Shown: positions 39,701 to 55,200 of the stretch, one piece after another
Layout: the number at the start of each line of letters is the position of its first letter
Numbering within the stretch: position 1 is the stretch's first letter
Made by a program: the position numbers and the translations under genes
Origin: Dipetalonema caudispina
Taxonomy: Eukaryota; Nematoda; Chromadorea; Rhabditida; Onchocercidae
Direction: 5' to 3'
DNA: 64,000 bases
NCBI GenBank assembly: GCA_013365325.1
Contig: JABVXV010000086.1
Span: 124,001 to 188,000 of the forward strand
The notes under the pieces: model-generated
What the model saw: only the letters and a program-made list of their open reading frames with translations
Told to the model about the DNA's origin: nothing
Database searches by the model: none

Positions 39701-42700
39701 GGATTGAAATCTAGGCCTTTTTCAATTTAACTGAAATGAAATAAATTTCAATTTTTTAATACAAATAATATGCAAAAATAAAAGAAGAAAGAATGCTAAT
39801 AACGTGAAAATAAAATTGAATAATTGGAATATAACAATTGAAATACTAACCAGCTCCTTGTTGTAGAAGTTGTTGTGCAGCAGAGATGTGTTCCGGTGTA
39901 TTGGCTGGATCGTATTCCGGTAGCAATAGTTTGGTAGGTAGCGCAAGTGGTATAATTGAATGTTGATATACAAGTGCGGATAGGGTACCAAATACTGGCT
40001 CATTATTACAACCCTTTAATTTTACACCCTTTGGTGATGGTTCAATCAGAAAATGACGTACCAATTCGGTACCATCACCTGAAATTAATACTTTTTTTTT
40101 TTTAATCGAGTTAGAATTGAAAAAAAGAAATTAATAATAATTATAGTCACACTAATCATAAAATAACACTCGATTATGATCATGATAAATAATCAGAGTA
40201 ATGTAAATCAAATTTTAATTATAGTTATGCTAGATGCAATGAAAGTATAAAACTAATGTTAATGAAAAATTATCATTTAATTTATGATCATTGAATTCCC
40301 GCGATGCTAACAATCACGAATTACCAAATGAAAATAGCGCGGAAACATCAGAATCAATAACATTGAAATCAAGTGGAAAAGAAAAGCAGTTTGATTCGAT
40401 AAGAACTTTTTAGCAAAAAATGAAAAAAAAGAGTGTAAAATTTAAAAGTTCATTGGAGGATTTATATCTGAATGCGCTTTTGTAAATAAAGGATAACAAG
40501 AAATCAAATTTTAAAAATTTTAAAAGTAAATTTAACATTAAATTTGAGGGAAATAATAATGGAAATGTTAACTTTTCTCCCAGAAATAATTCCATTCTAT
40601 TGAAGAAATAATTTCGATCAACATATTAGAAAATTGTAAAAATATTTTAAAATTAAATGAAATAAAATAAATTACCAGGATGAACACCAGGTGGTGGTGT
40701 AGCTACTTTTAGCGCTAAACCAAATGCACCCGGAAAACTGTTACTATCCCGCACAACAAACGTACCCGGTGGTTTATCCCTGAGCATGTTTACGGCTGAA
40801 AATATAACATTCATATATATCAAATGAAAGCAATAAAAAAAATATCACATTGAAAAAATTTACCACAAATATTATCGTAATCAGAGTTCACCAAAAAATC
40901 TTACCATAATCGGGAGAAAAAAGTAAAACTGTCAATGAGATAAGTGTAGAATTGTAACCCTAATAAGATAATAGGCAGGGGAATAAATGAAGTAAAAGAT
41001 TGAAATTTTTATAAAATAATTTTTAAAAAAAATTGAAAGTAAAAAAAAAAGAACAAATGATTTTTTTCCTTTCATAAAGTGTCGTGAGATGAATTAAAAA
41101 AATAGCAATAGTTTGATTTTTTTTTTTCTGCCTCAAATTTTCACTTATCGTCTTTTAAAATTTGTTGCCAATTTAAAACAGACAAATTTTGCATTTGGAT
41201 CTTTTGTTGAAAATAATTCAAGCCAATAATAGCTTTTGAATTTTTTGTTTACTAAAATATTGTTTTACCTTAAAAGGTAAAAAGGTAATCAATGCATGTT
41301 TAGTTAGGAGCAAAAGAATATGAAAAATAGATGTAACCTTAGCAATTTATTAGGAAATTAAAAATTGATTAACAAATTTCAATCAGGATACTGATGATAA
41401 TTTTTAGATAAAACTATAAATGAGATACTACAAATGTTTTAATCATAATAAATACTATGAATGGTGATTATTTTAGGGTTAAATTACAACGTAAATTGCA
41501 AACAAAAAAGTTTTCATTTAAAAATCCAGAAAAAAAAAGTGCAAATTTCAAATGTGAAATAAAAAATGAAAAAAGATTAATGATAATTTAAAGAAAAACT
41601 TTCTAACCTTCTTCCCTTGTTATTGTTGGCTTATACCAGTATTTTGATGTATTTTTCACAAATAATGGATGATGATGAATTACTTCACCCAAATCTGCAA
41701 ATAAATGATATGATAATATTTTGATAAACAATCTCATATTTTATAGAACTATTATATTTCTTTGTCTTCTTGAAGTAATTCAATTTGGAATTTTATTTCT
41801 TTCTTTAATAAGAAAGAAAATTTAAAATTGAAGTAAATATGAATGAATAAAGGATGTTGAAGGAAAAAAAATTTTGAAATTGAAATAAACATGAATGAAT
41901 TGAAAAATTACTTAGCAAGAATTTGAATAGATAAAAATTCGACAAACAAATATGAATTGATTTCAAATATAAAATTAAAATTAGCATAAGTGGAAAAAAT
42001 GATGCAAATAATTAAGCGGAAAATTTCAGTATTAATTATAGAAAGAAACTTTGTTAGTGAAAACATGAAATAATAAATGAATTAATTTAATTAGAAACAA
42101 TAGTATTAGCATACGAATAATACCACTATTGTTTACTGTGATCATAGAATATCATTAATATTTGCACTTACCGATACTTTTATTGATAGTATTATTATCA
42201 CTTTGATCATTTTCGAATAATTAATAGTACCATACAAGTATTTATGCAAAAAATTTCCATTGTACAATATATCATAACTAAGATATTTCAGTAAATAATT
42301 CAAATACTTTATCGCAATTTCATTAAAATTAACTCACTCAATGTTTTATTATTATAAATTATTTTGGTTTGATGATTTTGAAGTGTCGTAGTTGATTGTA
42401 TACCACTTTGAGGACCATTATCAAATGAATAATTCATATTAATTGTAGCATTTTTCCAACTATCTGTAGCACCAGGAGAACTTTCTGACGTTGTCTGTAT
42501 ACTTTGATGATCGGGGCTTTTCGACACAGTTCCATTCATATCAAATTCTACACTTGCGGAAGGTGTTAAATAATGATTAATTATTACGCTATCATTTTCA
42601 GCGCTTTTTATCATCTCAAAAGTATCAGCTTCTTGCTTTTTTTCTTCAATTGATTTCGGACACTTTTCACACATTTCTTCATCCTTTTCCATTTCAAGTT

Positions 42701-43223
42701 TGACATTCTGCATGATAGAAGCAATAATCGGGGTTAACGATATCTTCTCGTTATCCTTTATCACTTCATTATCTACAGTTTCAGTTTTCGTTTGATCAGG
42801 TGATGCATTGATTTCAAACGATTCTTTTATCGCAATCTCTTCTATCCTTTCATTTTCACTTCCATCATCATTCTTCGGGATTTTCGTCTGAAGAGGTACT
42901 GCAGGATGAATTTCATGTTGGTTCATATTTCTTTCCGATTTCTCAGTATCTGAACTGCTTGACTTTTGTACCTCCTTGGAATTTGCAATCTTTTCAGCAT
43001 TTACATTTTTCAAAATAGATTCTGCAGCTGTAGTAGTATCATCATTTTTGGGATATGAATCATTGCAATTCACATAATTTGATTCGGGATTTTGAAGTGA
43101 ATTGGAAATTTCGATTAATTTCGTTCCCGTTTTTGGCAATGATATTGCATCATCCAGTGGTAAATCGCTTGAAGTAGTCAGAGTTGTTGATGAAGATACT
43201 GAACTTATTTGTAATTCGGACAT
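36706..43223 (-). CDS. Tensin, short form with alternative first exon
   Basis: First exon 42338-43223 starts with ATG and ends at a GTGAGT donor leaving one base. It joins in frame to the shared SH2-PTB exons from 41694 onward, giving 584 residues. The 295-residue unique part is Ser/Thr/Glu/Lys-rich and probably disordered (opening [19 protein letters not shown]), with no domain recognised. The exon cannot be a cassette of the long form: entered from 47501 its frame would be wrong, and a TGA sits directly before the ATG. An acceptor-like AG ends at 43227, three bases before the ATG, suggesting a separate trans-spliced transcript from an internal promoter. The shared junction encodes L-N in this form and T-D in the long form, both followed by LGEVIHHHP. 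Confidence 0.85.
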
Positions 43224-46200
43224 TCACTGATGTAAACTTTGTGCAGAGTATTTTCCTTTACTACCTAATAAATTATTGCAAATTTCACTTCAAAATTTTC
43301 GCTATCTCGAGAAAGAGCGAAAACAAAATTTAGTTAATTTTATTTTTGATTGAAATTTCGAATATTTGAAAAATTTTCATATTATCATTGTAAATGGTAG
43401 TTTTATGCTAATTTTGTTGACGTAAATATTACTGACAAAACTATGACTTTTTGTCAGATATTTACGACGATCTTTGCTTTTATTCCAATGGAGGAATTGG
43501 TTGAAGATGGATAACAGTTGGCGATAATGCCACAATATCTGCAAAATATGCTATGATAAAAAAAATCAATAACTCTATTAATTTTCATCAGAAAGTCGTA
43601 AAACGTTGCCCGATCGGTTGTAAACATTTTTCATATCATTGCTAAACGAAGAAATGAGTGATACTGTGACATTTACTGTGTAACATTACTGTACGATTAC
43701 AATTTGACCAAAATTAGTAGCAATCCCAAAAAAAAAAAAAAAAAAAAAAAAATATCAATAGCAATAGCAATAACAGTAATAATAACAGATGTTGGTATTT
43801 AAATTTCTTTTTTTTTTTTTTTTTTTACTGACAAAACCCCTTAAAATCCTGTTTCCGTTAAATCGGAAATAATTTTGTAAAAACTGGTTTATCATATAAA
43901 GATACAAGTACGAGGAGGGGGGGAGAAAAAAAAAAGAAGAAAAAGAAGAAAGTAAAATAAAAATAGAATGAGAAGATAGATTGAAATTTAATAGGATAAA
44001 AGATAATGTATCAAATGACAAATGAAAATATACCATTTTAAGAAGTGTTAAAATGGAAAGAAAGAATGGAAAGAAGGAAAGGGAAAGATTGATTAGGTCA
44101 CGATGATGGTTAATTTAACTGTCAATAATTTGAATGACAATATTGGAATGTGCATTGAAAAGAAAAATTTGTTTATAAATAGGATTGATGATGAGGAAAT
44201 GAAGATCGATGAAAATAGTGATAATGATGAGATTTTTCGAGGTCAATAAGTTTGTAAGAAAGATTGAATATTATAACGATTGAATATCAAATTTCAAACT
44301 AATCAATTGAAAATAAAAATTATCAATAATAATAATAACGAAAAGAAGAATGGATAAGAAGGATAAAATGATTAAAGATAATGAAGAAATAAAATAATAT
44401 AGGATAAAAAGAATTTGAAATAATAGGTTAAAGGAGGAAAATTTTTATGAGAAAGAAGTATATATGTCAGCTGCTTTCAATTTACGATAAAGTGGGAAAA
44501 GTATCGAGCAGTAGTGTCTGCTAAATTCATCCTTTTACTATTACTACTCCAACAAATAGTCAGCGATCATCAGTGGAATAAGTCTAACTCAAAAATTAAC
44601 AGTAAAAAAAGAAAAAAAGGAAATAGAACAGGATGAAAGAGAACAAGAGTAAAAATCAGGTCAAAAAAAAAAAAAAAACATCGGAAAATAGCTAAATAAG
44701 AAAATGAAGATGATTGGATGCAGAGAGAGGGAGAGAGAGAGAGAGAGAGAAAGAAAGAAAAAGAAGAAAGATGATAATGATTGATGTTGATAATAATAAT
44801 AATATTAATGTTAATGATGATGATGATAATGTTTCTTGATTAAATCCTTGATAAGGATAGTAATGATTGTAGTAATAGTGATAACTACGATTGTAATAAT
44901 TACTACAACAACTCTTTCACACTACATTTTAATAACAGCAACAAGAACTAAATCCACTGATCCACTTCTTCAACCATTTACTACCTCCCATTAACAATAT
45001 CAATATCACAACTATCCCCTTGTAATCACTTCTATCTGTAGTGCAATATTTTTAAACGCCTAATTTCACAATATCGTAAACAAAAAAAGAAAACGTAATA
45101 TCACTAAATTAGATGGTAGTAAAGCATTAAAACTAAACAATCAAATATATATATATATTTGATAGCAAAATTTTCTTAAATAATATATCTTTAACGAAAA
45201 ACAAAAAAACAAAAAATCAAATTTACTACGTAAATAATATATCTATCATTGTATATGAAATGAAAATTGATATTCATTAGATAAATATTTAACAATTTTA
45301 TGTAGTAAATCTATAACAGCAATGAAGAAAATGGAAAAGAAACGAAGAGGAAATTTTGATCAATACAATATACAATTGATATGATAATTAAGTTAAAATT
45401 TATCAAAAAATTATTTATACTATTTATTACTAAAATATTTATATCCATTATTTGTAAAGAATTTCTTTAAGATAGAAATAGATGGGAAAGAATTATTAGA
45501 ATCTGAATAAATCTAACTTAGTATTATTATTTCTTTTTGTAAGAGAGGAAGCGAAATGTGACATTTATGCATCAGTGAGTAATTTGATTTCTCATTTTAT
45601 CAAACAGCAACTAAACTATTCGGATCACTTGAATTTTAAACAAATTGGCTACTAAGGTTGAGAAAACTACCGGAAGTAATTTATGCATTTAAATGCCCTC
45701 TCTTTCTTCTCTCTCCCTCTCTCTCTCTCTCTTCCTCTCTCTACCTCTCTCGCTTCATTTTATTCCCTTTTTCCTAATTATTTCTTTTTTATTATAATGA
45801 TAGAAATTTCATTTTCAAATACTTCTTTTTAACAAACAAAAATAAAATAAATAAAACAAAACGGAAATAGCATATATAAAAAAGTTTTTATAAATTTTGA
45901 AATGAAAAATTTTTTCAAGAAAAAAAAAGATGAAAATGGGATAAACAAAAATGAAGAAGCTATGAGAAAAATTCTGTCATATCAGATTCACAAAAGGAGA
46001 AGAAAATAAGTTGAAAACGAAATGAAAACAAAAGGACAACGAAGAAATCAAAGAACAAAATAGGAATTATAAGATTTTTTTTTAAAAAAATTTTTATTTT
46101 AAAAAATAAAAATAAATAATTATTAACAGAAATGATCGGCAAAAATATGCAATTCCATTGAGAGCATTAAATATTAAGCTAAAGTTTCTGGTATGCAACA

Positions 46201-49200
46201 TTTGAATGGTTCAAATTATTCTTATTTTTTCAACGGTTTACACTTTTAATAATAATGTGTCAATTTTTCAAATATTTCAAGTCTAAAGAAAATAAAAAAA
46301 GTCAGATTTCACAATACCTTCATCCATATTAATTATTTTATTAATGTATTTCAACAATTAATAGCTAAAAAATTTCTTCATTTTATAAGAAAATATTACT
46401 AGCTATTGTTAATTCCTTCAAGGTTAAAAGTCAAATTTGTTTAAAATTATGCTAAATATGATACGAGTTCTATTAATTTGCTTTGAAATATTATGCAGAA
46501 ATATTAATAAGTTTTTAAAACAATCAAAAACGAACCAATCAATTAATTGCGTAAATGTTAGAATTAGATTAATTGACCATTTAATTAATATTATTATCTT
46601 TGGACCATCCTCCATCCAAAAGCAATGGTAAAAGATATCTGATCAGTAAAATAAGCATTCGCTGCCTAAATTCTTAATGCTAATCAATTAGTTCAATTCC
46701 ATAAATTAGCCTTAATTACTTTATTAATTGACCCAAACTACAAAAGGAAAAATTACTTTCATTTAGCCAAAAATTATAACCTTTATGTTTGACATTGTTG
46801 AAAATGCATTCTTTAAAATAATAATAATAATAATGAAAAAAAGAAGGGAAAAGAAGAGATAATGCTTCTTGATTCATCCATTAAACACTTTTTTGAGATA
46901 TATTTTTGTCCCATCAAATTCAAATATCAAATTCTTATGATTCATACAAATTCTTAACCAATACCAGCAACAATTTCTGTCGACAATTACAAAATTAGGA
47001 AATAGATTTTTTTTCTTTTACAAATAAACAAATTAGTTATTTATTATAATTCCAAAAATAAAGTAAACTTTACCTTTCATTAATAAAAAATTAGTAAAAA
47101 ATTTTTACATAAACACAAATAAGTCAAGGTGTTTTTTTTTTCATTTTAATAAAACAAAAAGATAAGGTTTACTTATGAAAACTTTTAGAAATCGGTAAAT
47201 GTGTTATATAAGAAATGATGCAAAATTGGAAAGAATAAAAGGAAATTGAAAAGTATTACGAAGCTAAAAAAGACGAATTGAACATTGTAAAAATAGCCAA
47301 ACTGTAATAATAAAATATAAAAAAAAAAGGAAAAGAAAAAAGTCGGTAAAAGAATTAAATAAGTATATGAGTAAATTTGAAAAAAGAAAAGAAAAAAGTG
47401 AGTTGTTATTAATGTTTTAATTTAAAGCTAAATGAAAATGAAAACTTAAATTAAAATTAAATAATAGGAAATGCAAAGGGTATACTGATAAATAACATAC
47501 CAGTTGAGGAAATTGATGTACGATGACTTTGTGCATAGTAAACAGAACGTGGCGATGGTGACCTGAAATTTTTTAAAATTAATTTCGAATAATTTATAAT
47601 TAACGTTAAAACAAATGAAAGGCTAAAAAGTAATCATATTTGGTTAATATTATCAATAAAAAGTGAATTGTTAGAAAGTTTAAGTTTGAAATTATATGGA
47701 AAAAAAAATTTTAAAAATAAAACGAGAAAAAAAAAAAGATGGATGATAATAAAAAAGAAGTATTCGATTTTTAGCATTTTATTAATAAAATTTAGTTTGA
47801 AATTTAATTTCGAATAAAAAAATGATCGTATATATTCAATGCTACTAACTACACATATCATTTCCTAAAATTATTGCATGATTTATAATCAATACCTATT
47901 TGTAAGCTTAAAATGAATGAATTAAATATTATCAGTGATAGTGACAACCTGTAAGTGATATTGTTAATTGGTTGCATTGGTGGCATAACCTCTTTGGCAC
48001 CTTCAAATAGAAGTGGATGAAATGGTAGAGGTGTTTCCCGACGTACCGGAAATGCTGGTGTTGCTGCTCGATTAGATGACCAATCCTTAAAATCAATTTA
48101 TTATGCATAAATTTGATTAAAATTTTATGATTTTAACTGATCAAATTTTTTAAAATTATCGTTGTCTACTAATATAAGATCAATATGAGTGTATTTCAGT
48201 GCTGCATGCTACGAATTGCTATTGACAATGCATGCAAATGCATTTGCAAATTTACAATATGTCTGTAATAGCAGATAAAATTATTAAACTTCACTTCAAC
48301 TATTATTTAATTTTATATTAGCAACGGTTGAAATATCACTAAGGCTTAATTAAAAAATCATAAACAACATTATTGGTAAAATGATAACTTGCAAATTTAC
48401 ATCTTTTTTTTTTCCGAAATATAAGTTTTACTTTTTTTTCAGGAAATTCTAAGCTTACTTCTTCTTTCACAATTCTTTTTTTTTTTTTTTTTGCAGTAAT
48501 TAATGACATGCTAATTTTAATGATAATTTCAATTTCAAAAAAAAGAAATCATATATGTACTTCGGCGGAATTTGATCCACTACGATTAATTATTGGTGAT
48601 GATGTACCATTTTGAACATCACGCTTTTTCAAGATTGATTTCATTGAATTTGCTGACGAATTCAATTCTACATGAGAATTATTATTTTCCTGAAATATGA
48701 ATAGTGATACTTATCATTGATAACAATTAAAAATAATCACATTTCATACAATACTTTCTCATATGAAAAAAAAAACACACACACATAATATATAAGTTCG
48801 AATTTACACAAATATTTTTTTTAATTTGAAAATTTCTGTTTCTTTTGTTTTTTAAATTTGAAAAATCCTACAAATCATTTTTAGCTTATCTTAAAATTAT
48901 ATCTGTAAGGAATAATTATGCATCTTTCTCAAAAATTTAATTGAAATTCAATTTTTCTCATATATTTTAAATTTCCATATATACATGACGTATCGATTAT
49001 TTAAACTTCAATTTTGCAAATTTTAACATTCAAAGAATTGATGCCATCATCTATGTTAGATAAAATACCATCTTATTCATACAACTTTATGCTAATATTT
49101 CCGTAGCTTTCTTGATATGAAGCAATAAAAGATAAATTTCAAATTTAAATATTTAAAATATTACAGGAAAAGAAAAAAAACACATGCAAATCTAATTAAC

Positions 49201-50703
49201 AATTTTTCAATAATTTCTAGTTAAATTTTTTCTTTTTTTAAAAAACAATTTGAGCAATTTAATTAATTTAATAATAAAAAAATCTAAAACAAAAAATTTC
49301 TTACAATATAAAAGGAAAGAAATAAAAAAAAAAAAACGAGAGATAACAAATTACAAATTATTACAATTATTTCTTATAATCTAAATATTTTTTTATGCTT
49401 TTGTGTAATTCAACTGAAAAATTAATGTAAAAATTATTTGAAGATACAAAAAAGAAAAAAAAAAAAAACGAAAAAATCGTTCAAATATATAATGTAAATA
49501 TATAATGGATTGGATTATATTATAATTGAAATATTATTGGAAATTTGATTGGGCCATTTCATTGAAAAAGAAAAAAAAGGATAATATTATAATACATATA
49601 ATTCATTTGAAAAGATATGAAAAGGTTTGCTAACTTATGTATTTTACAATTCGTTACATTTCATATTTCTATTTTCGATCATTTCCTCTTTACAATGTCA
49701 TTTTTTTTTTTGTTAAATATTGAAAAAAAAAAGAAAATTATACTCAAAGACCAATTAATTATTGCTGTAAATAATTAATACATTCATATAGAACTGTAAA
49801 ATTTGATTTCGTAAGCAAAAAAAAAAAAAGAACACTTCAATCGAAATAAAATTCGATAGCACATATTTTATTTCAAATTAAAGATAAAATAAGCAAGGTA
49901 AAAAAAAAAAAGAAAAGAAAATTTATCAGAAATTGCATTTACGATTTTTTTTTATTGACGTAATTTTTGAATCCCATTCTCATCCATTAGTACGAAAATA
50001 GCCGTAAAGTAAGTAATAGGTAACAATAGCAATTAATGAGCTATTAGGAGTAGCAGAAAGAGTATGATGTGATTTATTTGGGGATATCTCAGTGCTATAG
50101 TGGTAGTTTTAATTTGCATATTACTATTAAACCATTGTAGAAATTACTGCTTTAATTTCGACAATAATATCTTTAGCTAAATTGGAATTAAAAAACAGAA
50201 ATGAAAAAGGTAAAAGTGTGAAAGAACGACAATATTTGGCTAAATTTGCTAACATTTTAATCTTTGATAATATTATTTGAAAGAGAGGGAAATTTTATCA
50301 ACCATAAAATTAAAATAATGAAGCATTGTATGTCTTAATTAATTTGACAAATTTTAAGAATAATATTTCTAAATATACTTTTCAATAAATTAAAAATATA
50401 ATTGGACTAACTTTTGTATAAATTTACAATCAAATTATTATTTTAGTAATGAGAAAAGATTATTTCATTTCATTCATCAATTAAATTAATATCTATCGTT
50501 CCAAATCGAAAAGAAAAATATGAATTAAAAAAAAAAAAAAAAGAAAAAAAGAAAAGATATTGTTTTAAAAATATAAACGAAACATTTATTAAGCTATTTT
50601 TCTTGCTAAATGTAAGAAAATAATATTATCAGAATTAACAAACAAACAAACAAAAAAAAAAAAACATGCATATTTGTAAGAAAAGCTAAAAATATTATAA
50701 AAA

Positions 50704-50734
<31 letters not shown>

Positions 50735-51056
50735 TTCTCCATCTATGAAACAGATGATAATATATTGAAAGGATTGAATCTGATCGAATTGATATTTGAA
50801 GAAAGAAATTGATGACAAAGAGCAATCAAGAAAGATCGGGCAACGGAAAAAAAAAAAAACCAAAATGACTATTGTCTATTGCCTGTAATAAATATTTTCA
50901 GTTTGAAAGGAAAAACAAGTTTGAAAAAAAAAAAAAAAAGAAGGAAATAAAGAAAGAATGATACAAGTACACTTATATTTTTCTACAGATATTTTAGTAT
51001 CATTGATGAAGGACAACAGCTGCAACAACGACAATAGCAACAATAACAATATTGAC

Positions 51057-51087
<31 letters not shown>

Positions 51088-51528
51088 GCAATAATAACAA
51101 TAGTGACAACAATAGTAATAATAACAATAATAATAATAACAATAATAATAGGACAGCAGCAATAATAACAACAACAACAACAATAATAATAACAGCAACA
51201 GCAGTAACTAATTGTAATACTAATAATAGCTATATTTCTCGAAGAAAAGTACGAAGGAAATTTTAAAAATTTCAAATGAAAATGCTTCGTTTTCTATCAT
51301 ATATCATCCAATTCATTCATTCATTCATGTGATGATAGAAGAGATATGAGAAAGAAAACGAAGCATTTTCATTTGAAATTTTTGAAATTTTAACAAAACT
51401 TTGCCATATGATAAAGAGAAGAAGATATGATGAAAAGCTAAGATGAACGATGATATATATTTGTGATGAAAAATAAAAATATATAGAAGGATGTTATGTT
51501 GGAAAATTTTTTTTCTTGTTTTTGTTTT

Positions 51529-51563
<35 letters not shown>

Positions 51564-52196
51564 TTTCGGATAAACGTTTTCTTAGGAATGTAATGACGGA
51601 TACGAAAGCTTCGTTTCAATTAGTTTAAAACGAATGCAATTTGCTTCATTTCTTCCTCTTTTTTTTTTTTTGTTTTAAAACTAAAAAATAATATTTATTT
51701 TTAAATTACTGTAAAAAATGATATTTTTCTTTTTTTTCAAAAAAAATAAAAAAAATAAGCGATTAATTATATGATTAAATGATTTTTAATATAAGAAATT
51801 TTGCTTATCATAAAAAGTACTATACGAAATACGAAATAATTTGATAACAATAAAAGAATAAATTATACAGAAGTATTGTATTTGTATTTAATTGGACAAT
51901 AATAGTATTTTGATGATAAATTTATGAAAAGAAATAACAAAATAATTTTTATGAAATTTCTTTTTAAAATGATGTAAAAAAAAAAAAATTTGAATGTTAA
52001 TTAGCAAAGAAATGTGAAATACTTTTAATTTTGCTAAAATAAGGAGAAAAAAAAAAAGAAATCCATCTAACAATGATAAATATTTTCATATAAAAGCTAT
52101 TAATCATTGAATATAAAAAAGGTAATATTTGAATAGACAGATAATTGATAAAAAGTAGAAAAGATAACAATTATGGACAAACATACCTAAATAGAA

Positions 52197-52239
<43 letters not shown>

Positions 52240-55200
52240 TTGGCAATATTATATTTGTGAAATGAGAATAAGTAAACTTACTTTTACAATATTCCTTAGA
52301 TGGCTGAATTCATTATCATCAAAATCACCAATATCATGCTCAATGCTATCATTACGATTAATTTGATTTCGTTCACGTTGATATACTGTCTAGAAATATT
52401 TTTAAATTAATAATCATCAAAAAAAAAAAATAAATCATTAAAATTATTGAATAATTCCGATAAAAAAAGAGAGAGAGAGAGAGAGAGAGAAAAAAAAGGA
52501 TAAATGATGATAGTATTCAAATTAGTGATAAGATAATATTAAAAAAATTAAAAAATGAAAGAATTTTTACTTCTTGTAAAGGTGCCCTAATACGATATCG
52601 TCTTGGGTATGGACTTGATGATGGACTTTGTGAACGAGGTCGTAGTGGTGGTGTTGGTGGCTTATGTCTTACAATATCTGAAGGCCTGTAAATGGTTAAT
52701 TTTACCGAAAAAAAAAAAAAAACAAAAAATTTTCCATCATTTATATCCAAAATTTTAAATTAAGTAAAAAAAAGCTATAAGTAAAATAAAATATTTAAAA
52801 AAGAAAAAATCCTCTATCATTTACAGTCAAAATTTTCGACTGAAAGAAGAGATGTAATTAAAAAAAAAAAAAAAAAAAAGAAATTTAAAATGTAAAAGAA
52901 AGACTTACTTTGGTGGTAAAGCTGATGAATTGGTAAAATCTGTTTTTCGAATTGAGTTAATCGATGATTCATCAGCTATCCGATTATCACCATTATCATG
53001 ATATGGTGTACGAACATTTTGTAAACGTTCCTCTTCTATGCGATAATCCGTTAACGGATCAATGGATTGTCCGTAACTTTCTAAGCTATACGTACGTTCA
53101 TCAATTCCACGTGCTATTTGCCTATCACCATTCACATGTTTCAATTCCTGTAGAATAGAATTTGAAAATTTATTTACTTACACTTTTTTTTTTTTTTTTT
53201 TCACTTTTGTTTATTATTTGAATAATTTTTCTCACAAAAATTTTCTCTTAGCATATGTATAAATTATTTATTTTGTTATGCATTTTTAAAGAAAAAAAAA
53301 AAAAATATTTTCGATGCAGAAATTGTTGAAATATTTTTATTAGATAAAAAGGAACCAATTAATTACCAATTAAAATTATGTATTCATTTTACGGAACACT
53401 ATTGAAAACATTTCCGGACAACGATGCCTTTCTCTCTTTCTTTCTTTCTTTCTTTTTTTTTTTTTGATGTTTATACATCGTTTCCTTGTTTTTCTTTTCT
53501 TTTCTTTTTTTTTTTTCCTGATCAGACAAAGTCGTACTTTAAAGGAACCGCACGACACGAACCGCTTTACTCTTTAATTTAATCCATTTCGATGATTAGT
53601 GATTGTCGTTGGATGTACATTTATACAACGCTTTCAAAATGATAAATTCGAATAAATTTCTCCGGAATATCCACCTCGAGGAGCAATTTTTCCTGTCGTT
53701 TTCGTCGTAATATTTCCGGATTATTCTCCCGTTTTGCTTTCAATTTTTTCAATTGAAACTTCAACCAATCATCTGCATTCTCGGCATCTGTCAATGAATC
53801 ATAACGATTGTGAGCAAATAATCGATTTCCGTAAGATTCACTGGAATATTTAATACATGAATGAATGAAATAAATTTGCATACGTAAATAAATTTTATAA
53901 TAAAAATTTTAATTAAAGGTAAATTACATAAAAATTGAACAGTTTTTGGTGACAGAATTTTAGTATATAAATAAAATTACAAGAATTAATTAAAAAAATT
54001 ATAGTTAGGAAAGAAATTATAAATATTTTGAGGTTTTTTTTTTTTCTTCTTTTTTCTAATTATTCATATGATCATTGTAATTGCTTTATTTTTCTTGCAA
54101 AAATTTTTGTGCAAAAAAAAAAAAAAAAAATTATTTAATTCTTTTATAATAATTAAATATTTTTTTTTTTTAAAAAAATATTTAATTATTAATTTACCGA
54201 TAAAACGGAGCAGAAGTAGCAGAACGACAATTACGCATTCGAAATGCTTCCCGATCCTTGTTAATATTGCCAAGCGAACTTGCTGGCTTCGGTGATGAGA
54301 AATAGTCATCGAAAGTTGATTGATTTCTAAAAAATTTTTTTTTTTTCCTGCTAAAATTAAAAATTTCCATTACATAGTGCATAAATGGAAATGCTACAAA
54401 TTTAGCTCACATTTTTGAATTGATTTTAAAACTAAATTTTGCATTTTCCAAGTTAAAAATACGAAAAAAAAAGATGAAATAATTCTTGAGACAAGAAAAA
54501 AAAATTGAATTTTTTATTATGTAAATGAAAATAATACAAATTTAGCTTACAGTAATTTCTAAATTAGATTTGAAATTCAATTTAAAATGCAACAAAATAA
54601 ACGATGGGAAATTATTTGAAAGAGTTTTGTTTGAACCAAATTACAATCAATAAAGTTTGTAGATGGATTTGTTTGTTTATATTTTGTTTACTTATTTAAT
54701 TTATTCAACAATGGAAGCTTTTCTTTTTCGTTTTTTGCTATAAACTTTTACTTCTGCTCTCGTTTTATTGGTAAATGATTTTTTTTTTTTTTTTTTTTGA
54801 CAATTAAATTTTTTTTTTCACACCAATTTGCAAATAAATTCATTAAAACGATTTTTGCAACTGAAATTTTTATTATATTTTCAGCTACGACTTAAATTCT
54901 TAATCATTCTTTTTTTTTTTTCATTTAAAAAATTTTTTTTTTTTTCATTTCAAAATAGTTAGTTTAAAGTGAAATTTATCATTTGTAACAAAAATTTTTT
55001 CATATGTTATTATTTAAATTCAAGAAAGAGTAAAGAAAAAAAGGGAAAAAAAAACCAAGAATAAATGGAATAGTATTAAGATGATACTAATTAAATTATT
55101 CAGTCAAATATCTATTCTATTTAAAGAATGATTGCAATTAGGCTAAATCTAAATTTTTGAAAAAAAAAAGTATTAATTATTAAAGTAATCAGTTCTTTAT

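Larger units (their letters stand above)
43234..47500. other. Tensin intron holding the presumed internal promoter
   Basis: Upstream of the short-form exon. It contains a purine repeat at 44721-44760, a pyrimidine repeat at 45697-45752, GAT/AAT triplets near 44785-44830 and a perfect 24-bp AT palindrome at 45140-45163. No further exon was recognised. Confidence 0.55.
48690..52281 (-). other. 3.6 kb tensin intron
   Basis: Bounded by a GTAAGT donor at 52281 and a TTTCAG acceptor at 48690. It holds the CAA/TAA tract at about 51001-51235, the inverted repeat at 51265-51383, a TTA repeat at 52196-52241 and many homopolymers. No exon was seen inside. Confidence 0.6.

Noticed and set aside
50876..51266. 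Poly-Leu, poly-Asn and poly-Tyr open frames
   Set aside because: All frames of the triplet tract are open because the repeat lacks stops; no start or splice context.
53387..53575. GC-richer patch in a tensin intron as a possible exon
   Set aside because: No phase-compatible open segment with both splice sites; interrupted by T and CT runs.
54148..54190. A/T palindrome next to a tensin splice donor
   Set aside because: Arms are largely A-run against T-run, easily produced by composition alone.
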